Notes under the pieces: model-generated
Seen by the model: only the letters and a program-made list of their open reading frames with translations
What the model was told of the DNA's origin: nothing
Database searches by the model: none
Origin: Cydia pomonella
Lineage: Eukaryota > Arthropoda > Insecta > Lepidoptera > Tortricidae
Assembly: GCF_033807575.1 (NCBI RefSeq)
Contig: NC_084703.1
Coordinates: 6,262,001 to 6,326,000, forward strand
Length of the DNA: 64,000 nucleotides
Direction: 5' to 3'
Shown here: in pieces, positions 19,561 through 31,304 of the stretch
How the letters are laid out: every line of letters begins with the position of its first letter
How positions within the stretch are numbered: position 1 is the first letter of the stretch
Position numbers and translations under genes: made by a program

Positions 19561-20339
19561 AACACAAGTGCTGCGATGTAAGTACACGCATCAGCTCCAA
19601 GAGCTGCTAGTGCGTCAAATATGTTAGAGCCAGTTACTAATATTGGAATGAACCACTCAAAAGTGGAGAAGCCATAGCATGTTAAGATCACAAAGTTCGT
19701 TCTATTTTAACAGGATAAAGAACTCGTAGACTCCTGAACTCCAATAACTCGGAGACCGTTACAAGGTCTACAATTAGTAAGAAATAGGTAATTGAAGGTG
19801 TAACTGCTTTATTACCTTGTGGGACACGTCAGGTGACTATGTAATTGGAAGAAAAGAACTGGAATGGCATTTATTATAGGGCATAAACTCACTTTCATGG
19901 TATGGTCGCAGACGAGCGAATCGATTTTAATTAACTTTTTGTGATCGTAACGTTAGGCACAGGTATGTGACTTACGCTACTACTATTACCATCCTTGACT
20001 TTTGACAATGTTACATTACATGCATAACATAACAGAGGATGTAACAAAAATCATGATAATCCTTTGAAGGGCATAATCGGTAAGTACCTATAATCGTGGT
20101 AATAATTACATAAAACTAGACTAGACAAATTGATGAAAATAAACTATAAATTAACTTAAGGGTCCTATAAATTAAAAGCGTCCTCCAAATTATTACATAT
20201 ATTAAAATATACTGGGACCAATAAATTGGTCTTTTTTAGTTCCCTTGCGCCATTATATTTTAACATTGCATTTGCATTACAGATGAAGGCTGCACTAAAG
20301 TTTTCTCACACAGAGTGTACAATAAATTTTGCAAAATAT

Positions 20340-20510
20340 TAATCCTTGTCCTCGTTGCCGATCTGCTGCTGGATCACCTCGCCGTCGGCGAGGCATACAC
20401 TAGCTTCCCATCCCATCTACATGTAATACCTACACTACACACTAACCCTCTTGAAGACGTGGATTTTGTGTTAGCTTAACATGTTGACCTCGTCAGCGAT
20501 CCTTTATTTG
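20340..20510 (-). pseudogene. Two degenerate partial copies of nwk exon 4
   Basis: 20345-20395 resembles the exon 4 segment around the ATCTGCTGCTGGAACACCTC (plus-strand) core, with several substitutions. 20450-20505 resembles the part encoding DEAKMLRQHKINVAK (plus strand GACGTGGATTTTGTGTTAGC against AACGTTGATCTTGTGCTGGC). Neither is complete or open. They lie 30-190 bp downstream of exon 4, repeating the arrangement seen at exons 10 and 12. Confidence 0.65.
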
Positions 20511-20533
20511 AAACCCACTCGGAAGGAACCAAC

Positions 20534-20678
20534 CTTCTTTGCAACGTTGATCTTGTGCTGGCGCAGCATCTTGGCCTCGTCGGCGATCTGCTGCTGGAAC
20601 ACCTCGACGGCCGCCAGGCGCGCGCGGGCGAGCTTCTCATTCTCCTCGAGGACCGTGCGCCACACGTTCCACATGTTC
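20534..20678 (-). CDS. nwk: nwk exon 4, F-BAR helix 2
   Basis: 145 nt, acceptor ACAG before 20678 and donor GTTGGT after 20534. Key segments are NMWNVWRTVLEENEKLARAR, FQQQIADEAKMLRQHK and NVAKK at the end, the second long F-BAR helix. With exon 3 it gives exactly 77 codons, so the exon ends in phase 0. Two degenerate copies of parts of this exon lie just downstream (about 20340-20510). Confidence 0.93.
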
Positions 20679-21039
20679 CTGTTCGTCAACAGTAAATTCG
20701 TCAATTGAAGAAAAGTTAAAAGCGACCACGAATTTTTTTTTTTGGTAAGAGAAGACCTTTGCCCTTTTATGCATGCAACTCGAGGTATCAAAGAATAAGA
20801 AGTAAGGTCACCTTCAGCTTCACCTCGTCAGTATTTCATGGTAAAAAACCGTATTTCTCCTATACTTAAGAATATTGTTGTTTCTTTAAAACTGTTAATA
20901 GTTTACAAGTTTTGCCTTTATAACATTGATTATAAGAGCGGAAATGACAATTACTTATGGATACAAATAGACCTGTGGATATTAAGTCAACACCAAACGA
21001 CAGCAGTCACGGTCTAAGTAAACTAAATATATTAAATAC

Positions 21040-21125
21040 CATTTTTCCTCCGCTCCGTCGACTTTGATGTCCGGGATGTTTGGGATCTTCTTACTGAGAT
21101 ATCCTGAAGATATTTTCAGCAAGGC
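21040..21125 (-). CDS. nwk: nwk exon 3, F-BAR
   Basis: Acceptor CGCAG before 21125 and donor GTATTT after 21040. It enters in phase 0 and leaves with two bases (TG) of a tryptophan codon completed by exon 4. It encodes ALLKISSGYLSKKIPNIPD and ends at AEEKW, continuing the first F-BAR helix and loop. The split Trp is confirmed because exon 4 begins with G and then NMWNVWRTVLEEN, as in insect Nwk. Confidence 0.92.
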
Positions 21126-21430
21126 CTGCGAACAAAAACTTTGTGTTAAGATGCGTTTGTAACTTCGATAGATACCGCAATCTTCAAGCAAACATAACAG
21201 ATGCTTGTTTAAAACCGCTAACCGCTTATTATACACCCAGAAAGTCTTCTTGATCTGGAAAGTGAATAAAATATAATTTAGAAATCTCTACGGGCTTAGA
21301 AGAATATCTTTTGTATCTGTTAGCGACGTGCTCAAAATGGGTTTTTTCTCTTTATTTTAATTTATTTTAATATGGTGGTACTCTCATAATCTGTACAATG
21401 TTAGTTTTATGCTGAAATTTGAAGGTACAT

Positions 21431-21453
21431 ATATATATATATATATATATACG
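21431..21453. repeat. (TA)n microsatellite
   Basis: About 11 TA units in intron 2 between exon 3 and the LINE fragment. Other short tracts are the (ATGT)n run at about 47036-47071 and the (TA)n run at 41368. Confidence 0.85.
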
Positions 21454-21817
21454 TGTGACGCAGCGACAAGGTTCCAACGGTTTTGTTTTTTGACCACGCG
21501 TCAGTCGGCTTGTCTATCCGCGCGCGACACACGTACATATCGCTCTCATATAAAATTCACGTGGTGTCTGTAACTTTGTGAAATTAAACTGTTTTTCGTA
21601 ATCCGTATTTCGAGCTTTTATTGTGGAACACCTACAGCGTCAACAGTATCTATAATAGATACAAAATAGCATCGAATTTGTCTATTGAAGCGAGCGACAC
21701 GCACTGAGAATAATGTCAAATCAAGACCATGTTTTATAACTGGCCGCTACTGGTATATATATAAAGCTAACCTGATCATTCTTATGCAGAGACTCAATTT
21801 TGCCTCCATGCGAAAAG

Positions 21818-22240
21818 AAACTAACTAATGTGGCTCAGCGACCTAAAGGGTCTTGGCCTCCGACAGAAGAGCACGCCACTTTATCTGATCCTACGCCGCT
21901 TCCTGCCAATTATCGGCTTGGAGCTGCCGCAGATCCGCTTCAATGCTGTCTCCCCAGCGGTATCTGGGTCGACCCATCGGGCGGCCACAACCACCACCAC
22001 GGTCTTCCCGGAAGACCGGTTCTCTTAGCAGCCCGATCCTCTTCAATTCTAAGTAGGTGGCCGAAGCAGCGAAGTCTTGGGATTTGGTTTCACCGATGAT
22101 ATTAGGTTCACCCACCAACTCCTCGATTTCGGCATTATTCTATATCCTCCAGTGCCATAATCTCTTTTGATACGTTCCAGGATATTTTGAAAGGCCTTCC
22201 TTTCCGCTACCAGAATACGAAAATAAAGCTTTCATTTAAT
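21818..22240 (-). pseudogene. LINE reverse-transcriptase C-terminus fragment
   Basis: On the minus strand a 75-codon open piece (21891-22118) with GRPMGRPRYRWGDSIEADLR and DNWQEAAQD is followed by a piece with WRALLSEAKT and the usual end S-L-S-H before TAG, one frameshift apart. This is the typical C-terminus of an RTE-like LINE ORF common in insects. It is a dead fragment in nwk intron 2. Confidence 0.72.
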
Positions 22241-22539
22241 GTCACAATGACCCAGATTTTGCAATTTCTTATCTAGGTTCCTACTTATATTGTTCATGGC
22301 TTGTAAAGTTAGAAACGCTAAATAGGTTAATAACTAGGTTATACGTCTACCAGATAGTTAAACCTGCCATTTAATAAGTTTCATTATGTCCAACCAAACT
22401 GGGTAGCGACGTCATACATAATAAAATATTAGATCAATGCTATCGTCAATCAATGCAGGCGTTTTGATCTACTTACTAAGAGCAATTGTAGATACATCCC
22501 TACCAACATTATATTATACCTATACATGCGACAGGAATT

Positions 22540-22740
22540 CGGTCTGTCAGTCAATCTGTAACCTCCTCATGTCTATACGCTGAACCGAGTTACATGAAAT
22601 TTGGCACGGAAAGAGTTTGAGGCCTGGGAAAGGGCATAATAGGGAAGTTTTTTCCAATAATCACTATCCATACAGGGAAATAGAAAATATGACCGCCTAG
22701 GTAGATTATGAACACATAACTAGCGAATTTTAGTTAATCA
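22540..22740. repeat. Common insect interspersed repeat fragment
   Basis: GAACCGAGTTACATGAAATT, GGCACGGAAAGAGTTTGAGG and GGGAAGTTTTTTCC are in the style of widespread lepidopteran repeats (compare 55391-55520, 56287-56330). Class not determined. Confidence 0.35.
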
Positions 22741-23692
22741 AGGAATTTCAATACCGGCTGAAGATGTGTACAGGTACCTACATAAAGAAACTAGTATTAA
22801 TTTTTATTTTCAAAATTTAACAAGTTAAGGACCGACCACACCCGCAGTTAACGGAGCTTATACGCAGAAGCGCGTCATATGCGCTGCGTTTTTGTCATAG
22901 GCAATTTGCGTAAACACAGTTTGCGTACACGGTGTATCAACATCTATTGTGCAGCGGTGTGCCCGCTGCTTTAAGTTAATAATTCATTCGCTTGCTAATT
23001 TCGCATGAAGAGATGAAAAGTTTGAAGGCAGCGCAATTTAAAATGATTAATTAGCAACGCAAAATATGATATGAGCAAATGCATAGCCAAATAAAAAGAA
23101 AATGATTTATGGAATGAACAAAATTGATAAAAAAGTACAAAATATTGGTAAGGCAGACATCCGAGTGCCAGTCACCGTCCCATTCCATGTCATTTTTAAA
23201 CCTAACTCATTGTCAACAGGGCTGACAGGTGACATCAACTGGGCATTATCATGCCGAACACTAGGACGTTTACCTTACAAATTACTCGATAAATATTTTT
23301 ATCTGACTTCTAATTCTAAACTCCTTAATTGTAAATCCTCTTACTCCTAAGCGCACCAGAAAAATCATCAAACCAGGAAATTGAAATGGAATATACTTGA
23401 AGTAAGAATATCGGAATGATTGTCATCTTTTTCTTACTTACACGGGAACATAGAAAAGCCACCTCCGGACTGAGGGCAAGACAAGCGTAGATAGCTGCCG
23501 CACCGACGGAAAGTCAAATACGCCCAAATGTTTTCCGTAACGAAACGAATGTGTTAATGGGGCATTCCACGGCTATCCTGTACAAACGTATTTTATCCAA
23601 CGTATTTCCTGTATTTCATTCAGCGTTTTGTGTTGATTCCTTTGTGACAGAGATAGAAAAAATTTGAATGGATAAATATTACCTAATACAGG

Positions 23693-23815
23693 CGCCATCA
23701 GATATATCAGTGCTCACAAATATCCGAACACACTTCTACTTTCAACGCGTTAAAGTGCGTGTTTGATTGAGCACTACGGCGGTTCCGACATATCTGATGC
23801 TGACTGTACCATACC
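23693..23815. repeat. Short inverted-repeat element
   Basis: GCGCCATCAGATATATCAGT and ACATATCTGATGCTGACTGT form inverted ends around about 90 bp. A similar arrangement is frequent in moth genomes as I recall. MITE by structure. Confidence 0.45.
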
Positions 23816-24882
23816 TACAGTACAACATTTAAGTGATTGTTCACACAGCGTCTATGTGCTTTCCATTGGTAGACAAATCGATTAAACGTCGAAATTATAT
23901 CAAAAAGACGTCATTTTGTTATTGTTCGGCCGTGTGTCTCGCTTGCGTCAATAGATGCACGAACAAGTACGAACGAAATGCACGTGCGAATTATACTAAA
24001 TTATTTACATAGATATCATTTTGACAAAATCATTTAATATTTGACTTTTCGAGCGGCACCGGCTTCCGACACGTTTTGACTTCAAAATGTAGGGAAAGTT
24101 AGAATTGGCCTCCCGAACGCATGGATGGCTACAAGATATTAACATTACCCAATAGAATAAAAAGTAACTGAGGAGTTTTCAGCACATTTTTATGTGAAAA
24201 TGTTATATTGGGATGTGATACATTGTAGGCAACATAATCCGGACCAACACTATGATGAAGAAATATTCCTTTAAGTAGTTTCATTAACATTATGAATTAC
24301 AGTGAAATCTGGATAATTGAAATCTCAAGAGATCGGCGATTTTGAGTCAATTAACCTTGTTTTCTTTTTAAGCAGATCATGCCAAATATCCTTAAACACA
24401 TAGAGGTTCTCATTTACACAGGTTGTTCTCTGGCAAAATTATTTTATGGACGTGCAAATAACCTTTGAAATTAGTTTCACAATCTTATATTCTGGTTTTT
24501 TGGTCTATATATTATAGATTATTTAAAATCAACTTTATACTATGTTAACTACTAGTTTATTTTATTATAATTGTTTGGGTTTTAATATTTTTCTCGTGAA
24601 TTGTAAAAGAAAGTTTCATTGTACGGAGTAGGGAATTATTATATTAATTACAGAAAAATACAATTTATTTGATTTAAAAAAAGACTCATTCGTCTACACG
24701 CTTCGACAGATACCTACCTAAGTAATTAAATAACTTCCGGTTTTATTTTAAACTTCAAAATAGTTTTATAAAACAGAAAGCTATAACTATAAAGAACATT
24801 GTTTCACCTCGCTACATTATTCCAATTACAGAGGTAATACCCTGACCCGTTTCAATAGTAGAGGCAATGGAAAGCACATTAT

Positions 24883-25116
24883 AATAGTACATTACGATAC
24901 AAGTGCGAAAAATAGGAAATTCGAAACGAGTGGCGATAAATTAAAACACGACCGAAGGGAGTGTTTTAAATCGACACGAGTTGCGAATTACCTATTCGCA
25001 CATGTATCGTACAACGTTTTACAGTACATATGGCCCTTTAAATGTTCGACACAGTAACGTAATATGCTACTTCTCGCACTAGTGCTATAAAGTAGCCCCA
25101 TATGTACTGTAAAGGA
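24883..25116. mobile_element. MITE family B, copy 2
   Basis: Same length (234 bp) and same orientation as 15936-16169, about 99% identical by eye, with unrelated flanks on both sides, which defines the element ends as roughly AATAGTACATTACG and CTGTAAAGGA. Confidence 0.85.
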
Positions 25117-26505
25117 ACTTTTTAGCACTGTTTCAATTATGGAGGTCATGAGTGTGATATGTTTCTGAATGTCATTTAAAGAGGTTCCGTAATTTCAATT
25201 ATAGATAACTTTTGGTGCCTTTGGTTGCAATTATTGAGGTTTCCCATTTATCCAGGTCCCAATTAACTAGGTTTCTTTGTATAAGGATCTCGCAGGGCTC
25301 CACATTCGCAAAGCTGCTTACTAAAACCAGGGTACAGAAGACTGACACCATTTTTCCTCCTTCACTACTTATATATTTAGTTAGTCTCTAACGACATCTT
25401 AGAATTCTAGGACCCCAATTTTTTCCCTGCCGTTGTTAAAAATAAGCCAAGCCATTAAAATAAGTTTTCTGCTGCTTTCAGAGTAAGTAAGGCATAATAT
25501 ACTGGGCTGGTTTTTAGAAAGGAATTTGCAATATAAAGGATTAAATTAAAGAATTTGATTTGCAATCTAAACCGGCCGTACCAGTAAAACGTAAAAGGCC
25601 AGTCATAATAAGTTTAAGCAAGTGTTAATAAATTAGAAAGCAGATAAAATTGTAAATAGTACCCACTTTACATAATGGGGTCCATTCTGAATGTATTAAC
25701 AGTATACCTTGTTGTTACAATCGGAATGAACCTCCTGGTGGAGCACTTCATTGGATTAACGCAGAAAATATCGAAAATTCTATTTCCTTTACCGCAAATA
25801 AAATTACCTTTTAAGTAAATAAATTGTGCACAAATGCAATCTTCTTCAACGTCTAGTGCCTATTTCCGTGTGAACGGAATTACTTTCAAAGACCGGGTCA
25901 CTATTTTGGTATGCATTTTACAGATTTATTCTAAAACATGGAGTATTCTGTCTAGTAATCTAGAAAGTAACAAGATCACGAATTACTCGAATTAGTTGAA
26001 CCTAAACTCTGCCTCGATATTATTTGTACCTTCTATGAAACAAATAGAAAATGAGGTAACGAAGTTATGTATTTCACGCTGTTAAATATTTATGGCGTTA
26101 TTCATAAACGCGTTACTGGCCTGAATTCGCTATGAATCGTTTGTCTTTATCTGTCATTTTGACTTATGTATTTGAAAGGGATAAAACATAATTAAACTAA
26201 ATCAGGCCCGTAAAATTTTATAAATACTCATAGTCATTCGCCAACAAAAATACAACTTCAAACAGAAAAAAAAAACGTAAGATAATTTGCATCATTCGAA
26301 AAAGGATTTAAAAAGTCTAGAAAAAAATTCATAAGGACATTTCCATTTCGGAACTGGAAAATATCGTTCTTAGAAGAAAATTAGGTACTTACGAGTAAAC
26401 AAAGTAAATAGCATAAATAGTATACATTTACGAAATATTATCGTGATGAAAATATCGCCACTATTAAATGTTTTGTATACGGTATCTGGAACACGGTACC
26501 AGAGA

Positions 26506-26737
26506 AGAAGCCGATAAGAAACGCTATTAGTTTTCAGTTAATAACTCAGACGGCTCTTTATTTCCCGTATAAAAATCAAATTTTGTAGTTATTTTCCCTT
26601 GGGAATGTCGATAAATGGTTTAGAAGCCGATAAGAAACGCTATTAGTTTTCAGTTAATAACTCAGACGGCTCTTTATTTCCCGTATAAAAATCAAATTTT
26701 GTAATTATTTTCCCTTGGGAATGTCGATAAATGGTTT
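26506..26737. repeat. 116-bp tandem duplication
   Basis: 26506-26621 is repeated head to tail as 26622-26737 with one visible difference (TTGTAGTTA against TTGTAATTA). The unit starts AGAAGCCGATAAGAAACGC and ends TAAATGGTTT. It has no open frame of interest and is recent. Confidence 0.92.
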
Positions 26738-26739
26738 AC

Positions 26740-26908
26740 GACATGATGGCCGCGATGGATGGATTGTGTGAAAGAGGATATGAGAAAGAAAGGAGTGAGT
26801 GCTGAGGTGACGAAAGATAGAGGAGAATGGAAGAGAAGAACATGTTGTGCCGACCCCACATAACGTGGGATAAGGGCAGGAGGAAGAAGAAGAAGGCCGC
26901 GTTAGGTG
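26740..26908 (+). pseudogene. LINE 3' end with (AGG/AAG)n tail
   Basis: ACATGATGGCCGCGATGGAT followed by GAGGTGACGAAAGATAGAGG, AGAACATGTTGTGCCGACCC and GGAGGAAGAAGAAGAAGG is a familiar insect LINE 3' terminus ending in a purine microsatellite. Too short for a coding call. Confidence 0.55.
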
Positions 26909-26911
26909 CCC

Positions 26912-27035
26912 GAGGCCCTACCGCGAATAAGGTAAATAGAAATTTCTTTATCTACCTCTCTATCGTTATAATACACAAAGGCGTTAAAGAGATAGATAAC
27001 GGAATTTCAATTTTCGTTATTCGCAGTAGGCCCTC
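26912..27035. mobile_element. MITE family D, copy 1
   Basis: Inverted ends GAGGCCCTACCGCGAAT and ATTCGCAGTAGGCCCTC enclose a symmetric, AT-rich centre. It directly follows the tail of a LINE remnant. Confidence 0.72.
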
Positions 27036-27707
27036 AGTCAACCAATATTCGCAAATTGCGGGGATCTTTTTGTTTTACTCCAATAAAGGCCGCACTTTGC
27101 GAACTTCGATTTTTGCTGTTATAGCCCCGGATGCGACAGTTTTCCTTTAAAATCGATGTTCACCTCGATATTGTCCATTGAAACTTACAAATTGATTTCA
27201 ATTTCAATGCAAGCAAGATGCTCTGCGACCAATTACACATTTTAAAAGTGAAAATATGTACTGCTTACTCTTATGGTGTTATTAAGTCTAACAAGCCTTT
27301 GACAATCGTTTGTCCTTATCCGGCTGTAACAAAGATGGTAAAGTTTAATTAATACGGCGGTTTGTCTTTTTTAAGTTCTTAAGAGTTTTTTTAGTTAAGC
27401 ATAAATAGATATGTTAATATTCATCAAATTTTAAAGACCGTGGCCGTAGTCGATATATGATTGGACGAAATCGGCTTGATAGAAAATAATTGCAAAGATT
27501 GGTCTTAAAGTCATCATTAAAAGGTTCTATGTCTTTAGTTTTTGCTGATGGGTCTACAATAAAAATCACTATTTCAAAATATTTATACCTAAACCATAAC
27601 GAGCAATATTACACAAATAATCCACATGTGTTTTTTTCAAATTTCAATAGTATTCTTATTATTTCCTTTTAAGGCCAAGTAACTCCGATACAAATAGTGT
27701 GCACTTA

Positions 27708-27942
27708 TGGAAGGTAGAGGCAAGGAACAGAAACTCCTTGGGCAGAATTGTTGTAAAAGTCTCCAGCTGTCAGCTATAAATAATAGTTCCAAATCTCTCC
27801 AGAGTAGCGCTAGAGTAGCTAAGAACCTAGGCGTTATTGACGGAGTGAAGTGCGCTGTCTATGATTAGATTTTTTCTCAAGTACCTATTCTAGGTATTGT
27901 AGCGCCACCTATTTATGGTTTTTTGTCGGATTCTGTTCCTTG
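27708..27942. mobile_element. MITE family A, copy 2 (right end lost)
   Basis: Starts with TGGAAGGTAGAGGCAAGGAA after TA and keeps the family interior, but stops at ATTCTGTTCCTTG, so the right inverted repeat is truncated. It has the internal GAGTAGCGCTAGAGTAGC segment that copy 1 lacks. Confidence 0.82.
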
Positions 27943-28689
27943 TACACTGACGCGCAGTAGTTTCGGTATTGACAGCCTCTTAATTAAAATCGCTCCTCGA
28001 ATAGGGTGCCTTGGTTGTAATAAATCAATATGCAAGTTCAACTTAAAACAAACAATACATACATTCAATAATAAGAAATCGGCGTGAAAGCTTTAAAAAA
28101 TATAGTTACGGTATATTAAGATATAGTTTTGTGATTTCAGCAGCGGTATCATGGTCGCATTTTTATCACCTGTCATGTCATGCGTCACTTTCACACTTAC
28201 ATATTTGTTAGAACGTGATAGGCATGGTGACAAATGATAAAGAGCCGACCATCTTAGCCCCACAGGTGTTAATTGAAAACAAGTAGCCGCGAGGGAGCTG
28301 CTGTTTTCTCTAGATTCCTCTCTGGCCAACTGGCAGAGATCCAAGAAACCTAAAGCCAGGGTCAAAAAGTTACTCTTTGTAACTCAGAGCCTCTATCCTA
28401 CGTACTCTATTTTAGGTACGTTACGATGCATTTAATTTTCTTTTACTTTCTGATATTTTCGTTTACTTTAATCACAATTTTTATCAGTTACATATCTATT
28501 GAATGTGTCAGTCATATATAAAACTCCATATAAGAAAAAGAACGTGCCTCGAAAAATTAAGAAAATAATATGCTCGAATAGATGGCGATATATCTTTGGC
28601 CTATACTCGAGTAGATGGCGACACCGTTAGACATTTAACTCATATCAGTGAAAGAACATGGCTCAAATAGCCATATGTCATTCTAAGAG

Positions 28690-28921
28690 TTATGAAAGGC
28701 TCTACCTTCCAAGCTCTTCTTTCCAAGGAATGCAATCTCCATAGGCAGAACTGATGCAAAAGTGTCTAGTTACCAGCTATAAATAATAGTTCCAAATCTC
28801 TCCAGAGTAGCGCTAGAGTAGACCTAGGTGTTATTGACGGAGTGAAGTGCGCTGTCTATTCAAGGTTTTTGGATGACACTTTTTGGTATATGGAGATTCC
28901 ATTCCTTACCTCCACCTTCCA
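28690..28921. mobile_element. MITE family A, copy 3 (left end degraded)
   Basis: The interior and the right terminal repeat (ATTCCTTACCTCCACCTTCC then A, followed by TA) are clear. The left terminal repeat is broken (TATGAAAGGCTCTACC...). It lies under 1 kb from copy 2, in the same orientation. Confidence 0.75.
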
Positions 28922-29224
28922 TACTAAGAGTTTTAGTCAACTTGTCGAAAGATGGCAGTAAATTTAGTTGCCTACAAAATTTACTTTGACAATACGCCTC
29001 TATACTAAATTCACTTTGCTTACATTGACGTCCCGCCATCTTAGAAAGATTATAAGTAACAGTAACAGCACCAATTATGATACATTAAAATATCTACCGC
29101 TTTGTGCGTTAAAACTTAAAAGTCGAATACCCTATTCGTCTTTTATGTTTTCGGCCTGTTTAATTAAAGATACACGGGCGGTAGTAACAAATTAAAACTA
29201 CCTACATTTTTTCTATAGTCATGG

Positions 29225-29380
29225 ACAGTATGGCTGGCCCCCAGCACACGACGCGTAAGCGTTACTTATAAAATAATTACGCTTACGCAACGCCTACGCG
29301 ACGCTTACGCAACGCTTGGTGCCCAGAACTCTACGCGTCACGTACTCGCAATGTTTAAGCGTACGCTCCGTGTACTGAGG
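29225..29380. repeat. Cluster of ACGCTTACGCAACGC motifs
   Basis: ACGCTTACGCAACGC occurs twice 22 bp apart, with variants on both strands (GTAAGCGTTAC, TTTAAGCGTACGC). It probably marks a hairpin MITE with GC-rich core; ends not defined. Confidence 0.4.
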
Positions 29381-30112
29381 GCCTATGGCACCATTTCTTT
29401 TTATATTCAATAGACAGAAATTCATAAAACGTCTAACTTAAGCAAGTTAAGCAGCTCTATGATTATGAGTCTTATTTTTGAAAAATGTTGCAAGCGATTA
29501 CAAAATACTGATTCTGTGGTTTACTTCTAATCTAACTAATTTACTTCGAAGCTTAGAATTTAATTAAAAGCGTCGATAACGATTCTTGGACATGCTCGGT
29601 ATATGAAAGCTATAATTATTAATTAAAATTAAAGCTATGAATAGATGTTGAAGAGAAATATACAGCATTGTTTTCTTTTATAGCTTCCATGCAATAAAAT
29701 CAGCTGCACCCTCGCCGCAGAAACCTCTCCACTATAAAACCTTTGAAAACTTCTTATTATCATGGAATAAAATAACCGGCAAGACAAAGAGGTGCCTGAC
29801 TTTTATGAACGTCGTCCTTTGCTTGGTGTTATTTCGAGATAAAATGTGAAAAAAAATGGCGACACATAATAAATGGTTGAAATGTACTTTACGGTGGTAC
29901 ATTGCCTCAATATTTTAATCAATAAGTAGACCAGGTAATTGATTGATTGATAAATATTAAATCCAGGCTAGTAATGTTTTTTACTAAACTGGCAGTAATA
30001 GAATACTCCTACTAGACCTTGTATCAGAGATATAATTCAATTGAAATATTTAACACATAAAAAAGTATTTACTTACACCAGACCCGATAGTAATAGCTCT
30101 TATGTTTTATTC

Positions 30113-30190
30113 TTCAAAAACTGACGAGACAATTGCATCTTATCCACAAGAATGGCAAAGTAATCTGTTGCAAATTTTGATGTTGGTTGA
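30113..30190. repeat. Interspersed repeat shared with 7305-7382
   Basis: Second copy of the repeat described at 7305, without the LINE insertion. After GCAAATTTTGA the two copies diverge. Confidence 0.6.
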
Positions 30191-30702
30191 AGAACAGACT
30201 TTCAAGTCATGATTGTTGAATGATAAATATTTTATAGTTTTCATTTGACTTTAAGTTATAAATTTTATATTTTTTTACAGTTTGGATTTTTCCACGCTAG
30301 GTGTGTAAATTTTGTGTTTCGCTTGGGAGCAAAGTGTGTTTAATCCTCGTGCCTTGAAACCTTCGCAACGTTTAAGATTCTACTTTTCAAATCACTCGCT
30401 ACTTGGTTCAATTTTAGAATCTTTCGCTTGCCCGGGTATCATTATCAATATGATCTCGAAAACAAATAATTATTAATAATTCATATCGATTTGGTAAGTA
30501 TGATGCCAATTAACAGGATGCTGCCCTTCCTCCTCCCGTCTAGACGTCAGCTCCTATCTAGGCCTAATTAATGAGATTAATACCCTCACCCCACTACCCC
30601 CACCTTTTACCCCTGCTGCTCTTTTCGCGTCAACGCTTGGCTTGGGTAAGCAATAGGGAGGAATTGTTTGTTTCAATAGTTCCGTTTAAACCTCATTAAG
30701 TA

Positions 30703-30850
30703 TAAAGCTTGACCAGAAATATATGATCACGCTCCATATTGCGGAATTTCATTGGAAATTAATTTATGATACTAAACTGAACTGTCTCCCTATACATGAG
30801 AATAACAGCGCCCTCTTGACAATGATCATATATTTCTGGTCGGGCTTTAA
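30703..30850. mobile_element. Hairpin MITE
   Basis: TAAAGCTTGACCAGAAATAT at the left and ATATTTCTGGTCGGGCTTTA at the right are inverted repeats about 28 bp long, with 148 bp overall. Single copy in the window. Confidence 0.72.
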
Positions 30851-31304
30851 TACTATTATGCAAACGATATAAAATCGCCTATCACGTCAAGGATCTCTGG
30901 CTAGTTAGTTGGCTGCACGGTTACCGTGAAAACTAAATTCGATGAAAGTCTATGTCAATATCTAACGTTTACTTGCTATTTTATAATCTAAAATGTAAAG
31001 ACAGGGGTACACGAATTTCGAACTACGATGTTCGCTGCGGTATACAGTCGGGTTCGAAACTAACACAACGACACACTGAATATCTTAAATAAATATACAG
31101 CGTGTATTTTTAATACGACCACATAATCAGATGGTAGTTAGTTTAGGCTGTAATGAACATTGAACACACTATCAAAGGTTTTATAAAAAAAATGTCGATT
31201 TTTATTTTTACATATAAAATAATTCAGCAAACAATGTACATTGTTTTAACTCAAAAACGTCGCACTTAATGACGCGACGTCACAACTGTCAAAAGTGACA
31301 GTTT

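Noticed and set aside
27100..28960. CRISPR-like array, because of repeated family A sequences
   Set aside because: The repeats are 230-bp transposons with inverted ends and TA flanks, in a eukaryotic genome; spacing is irregular.
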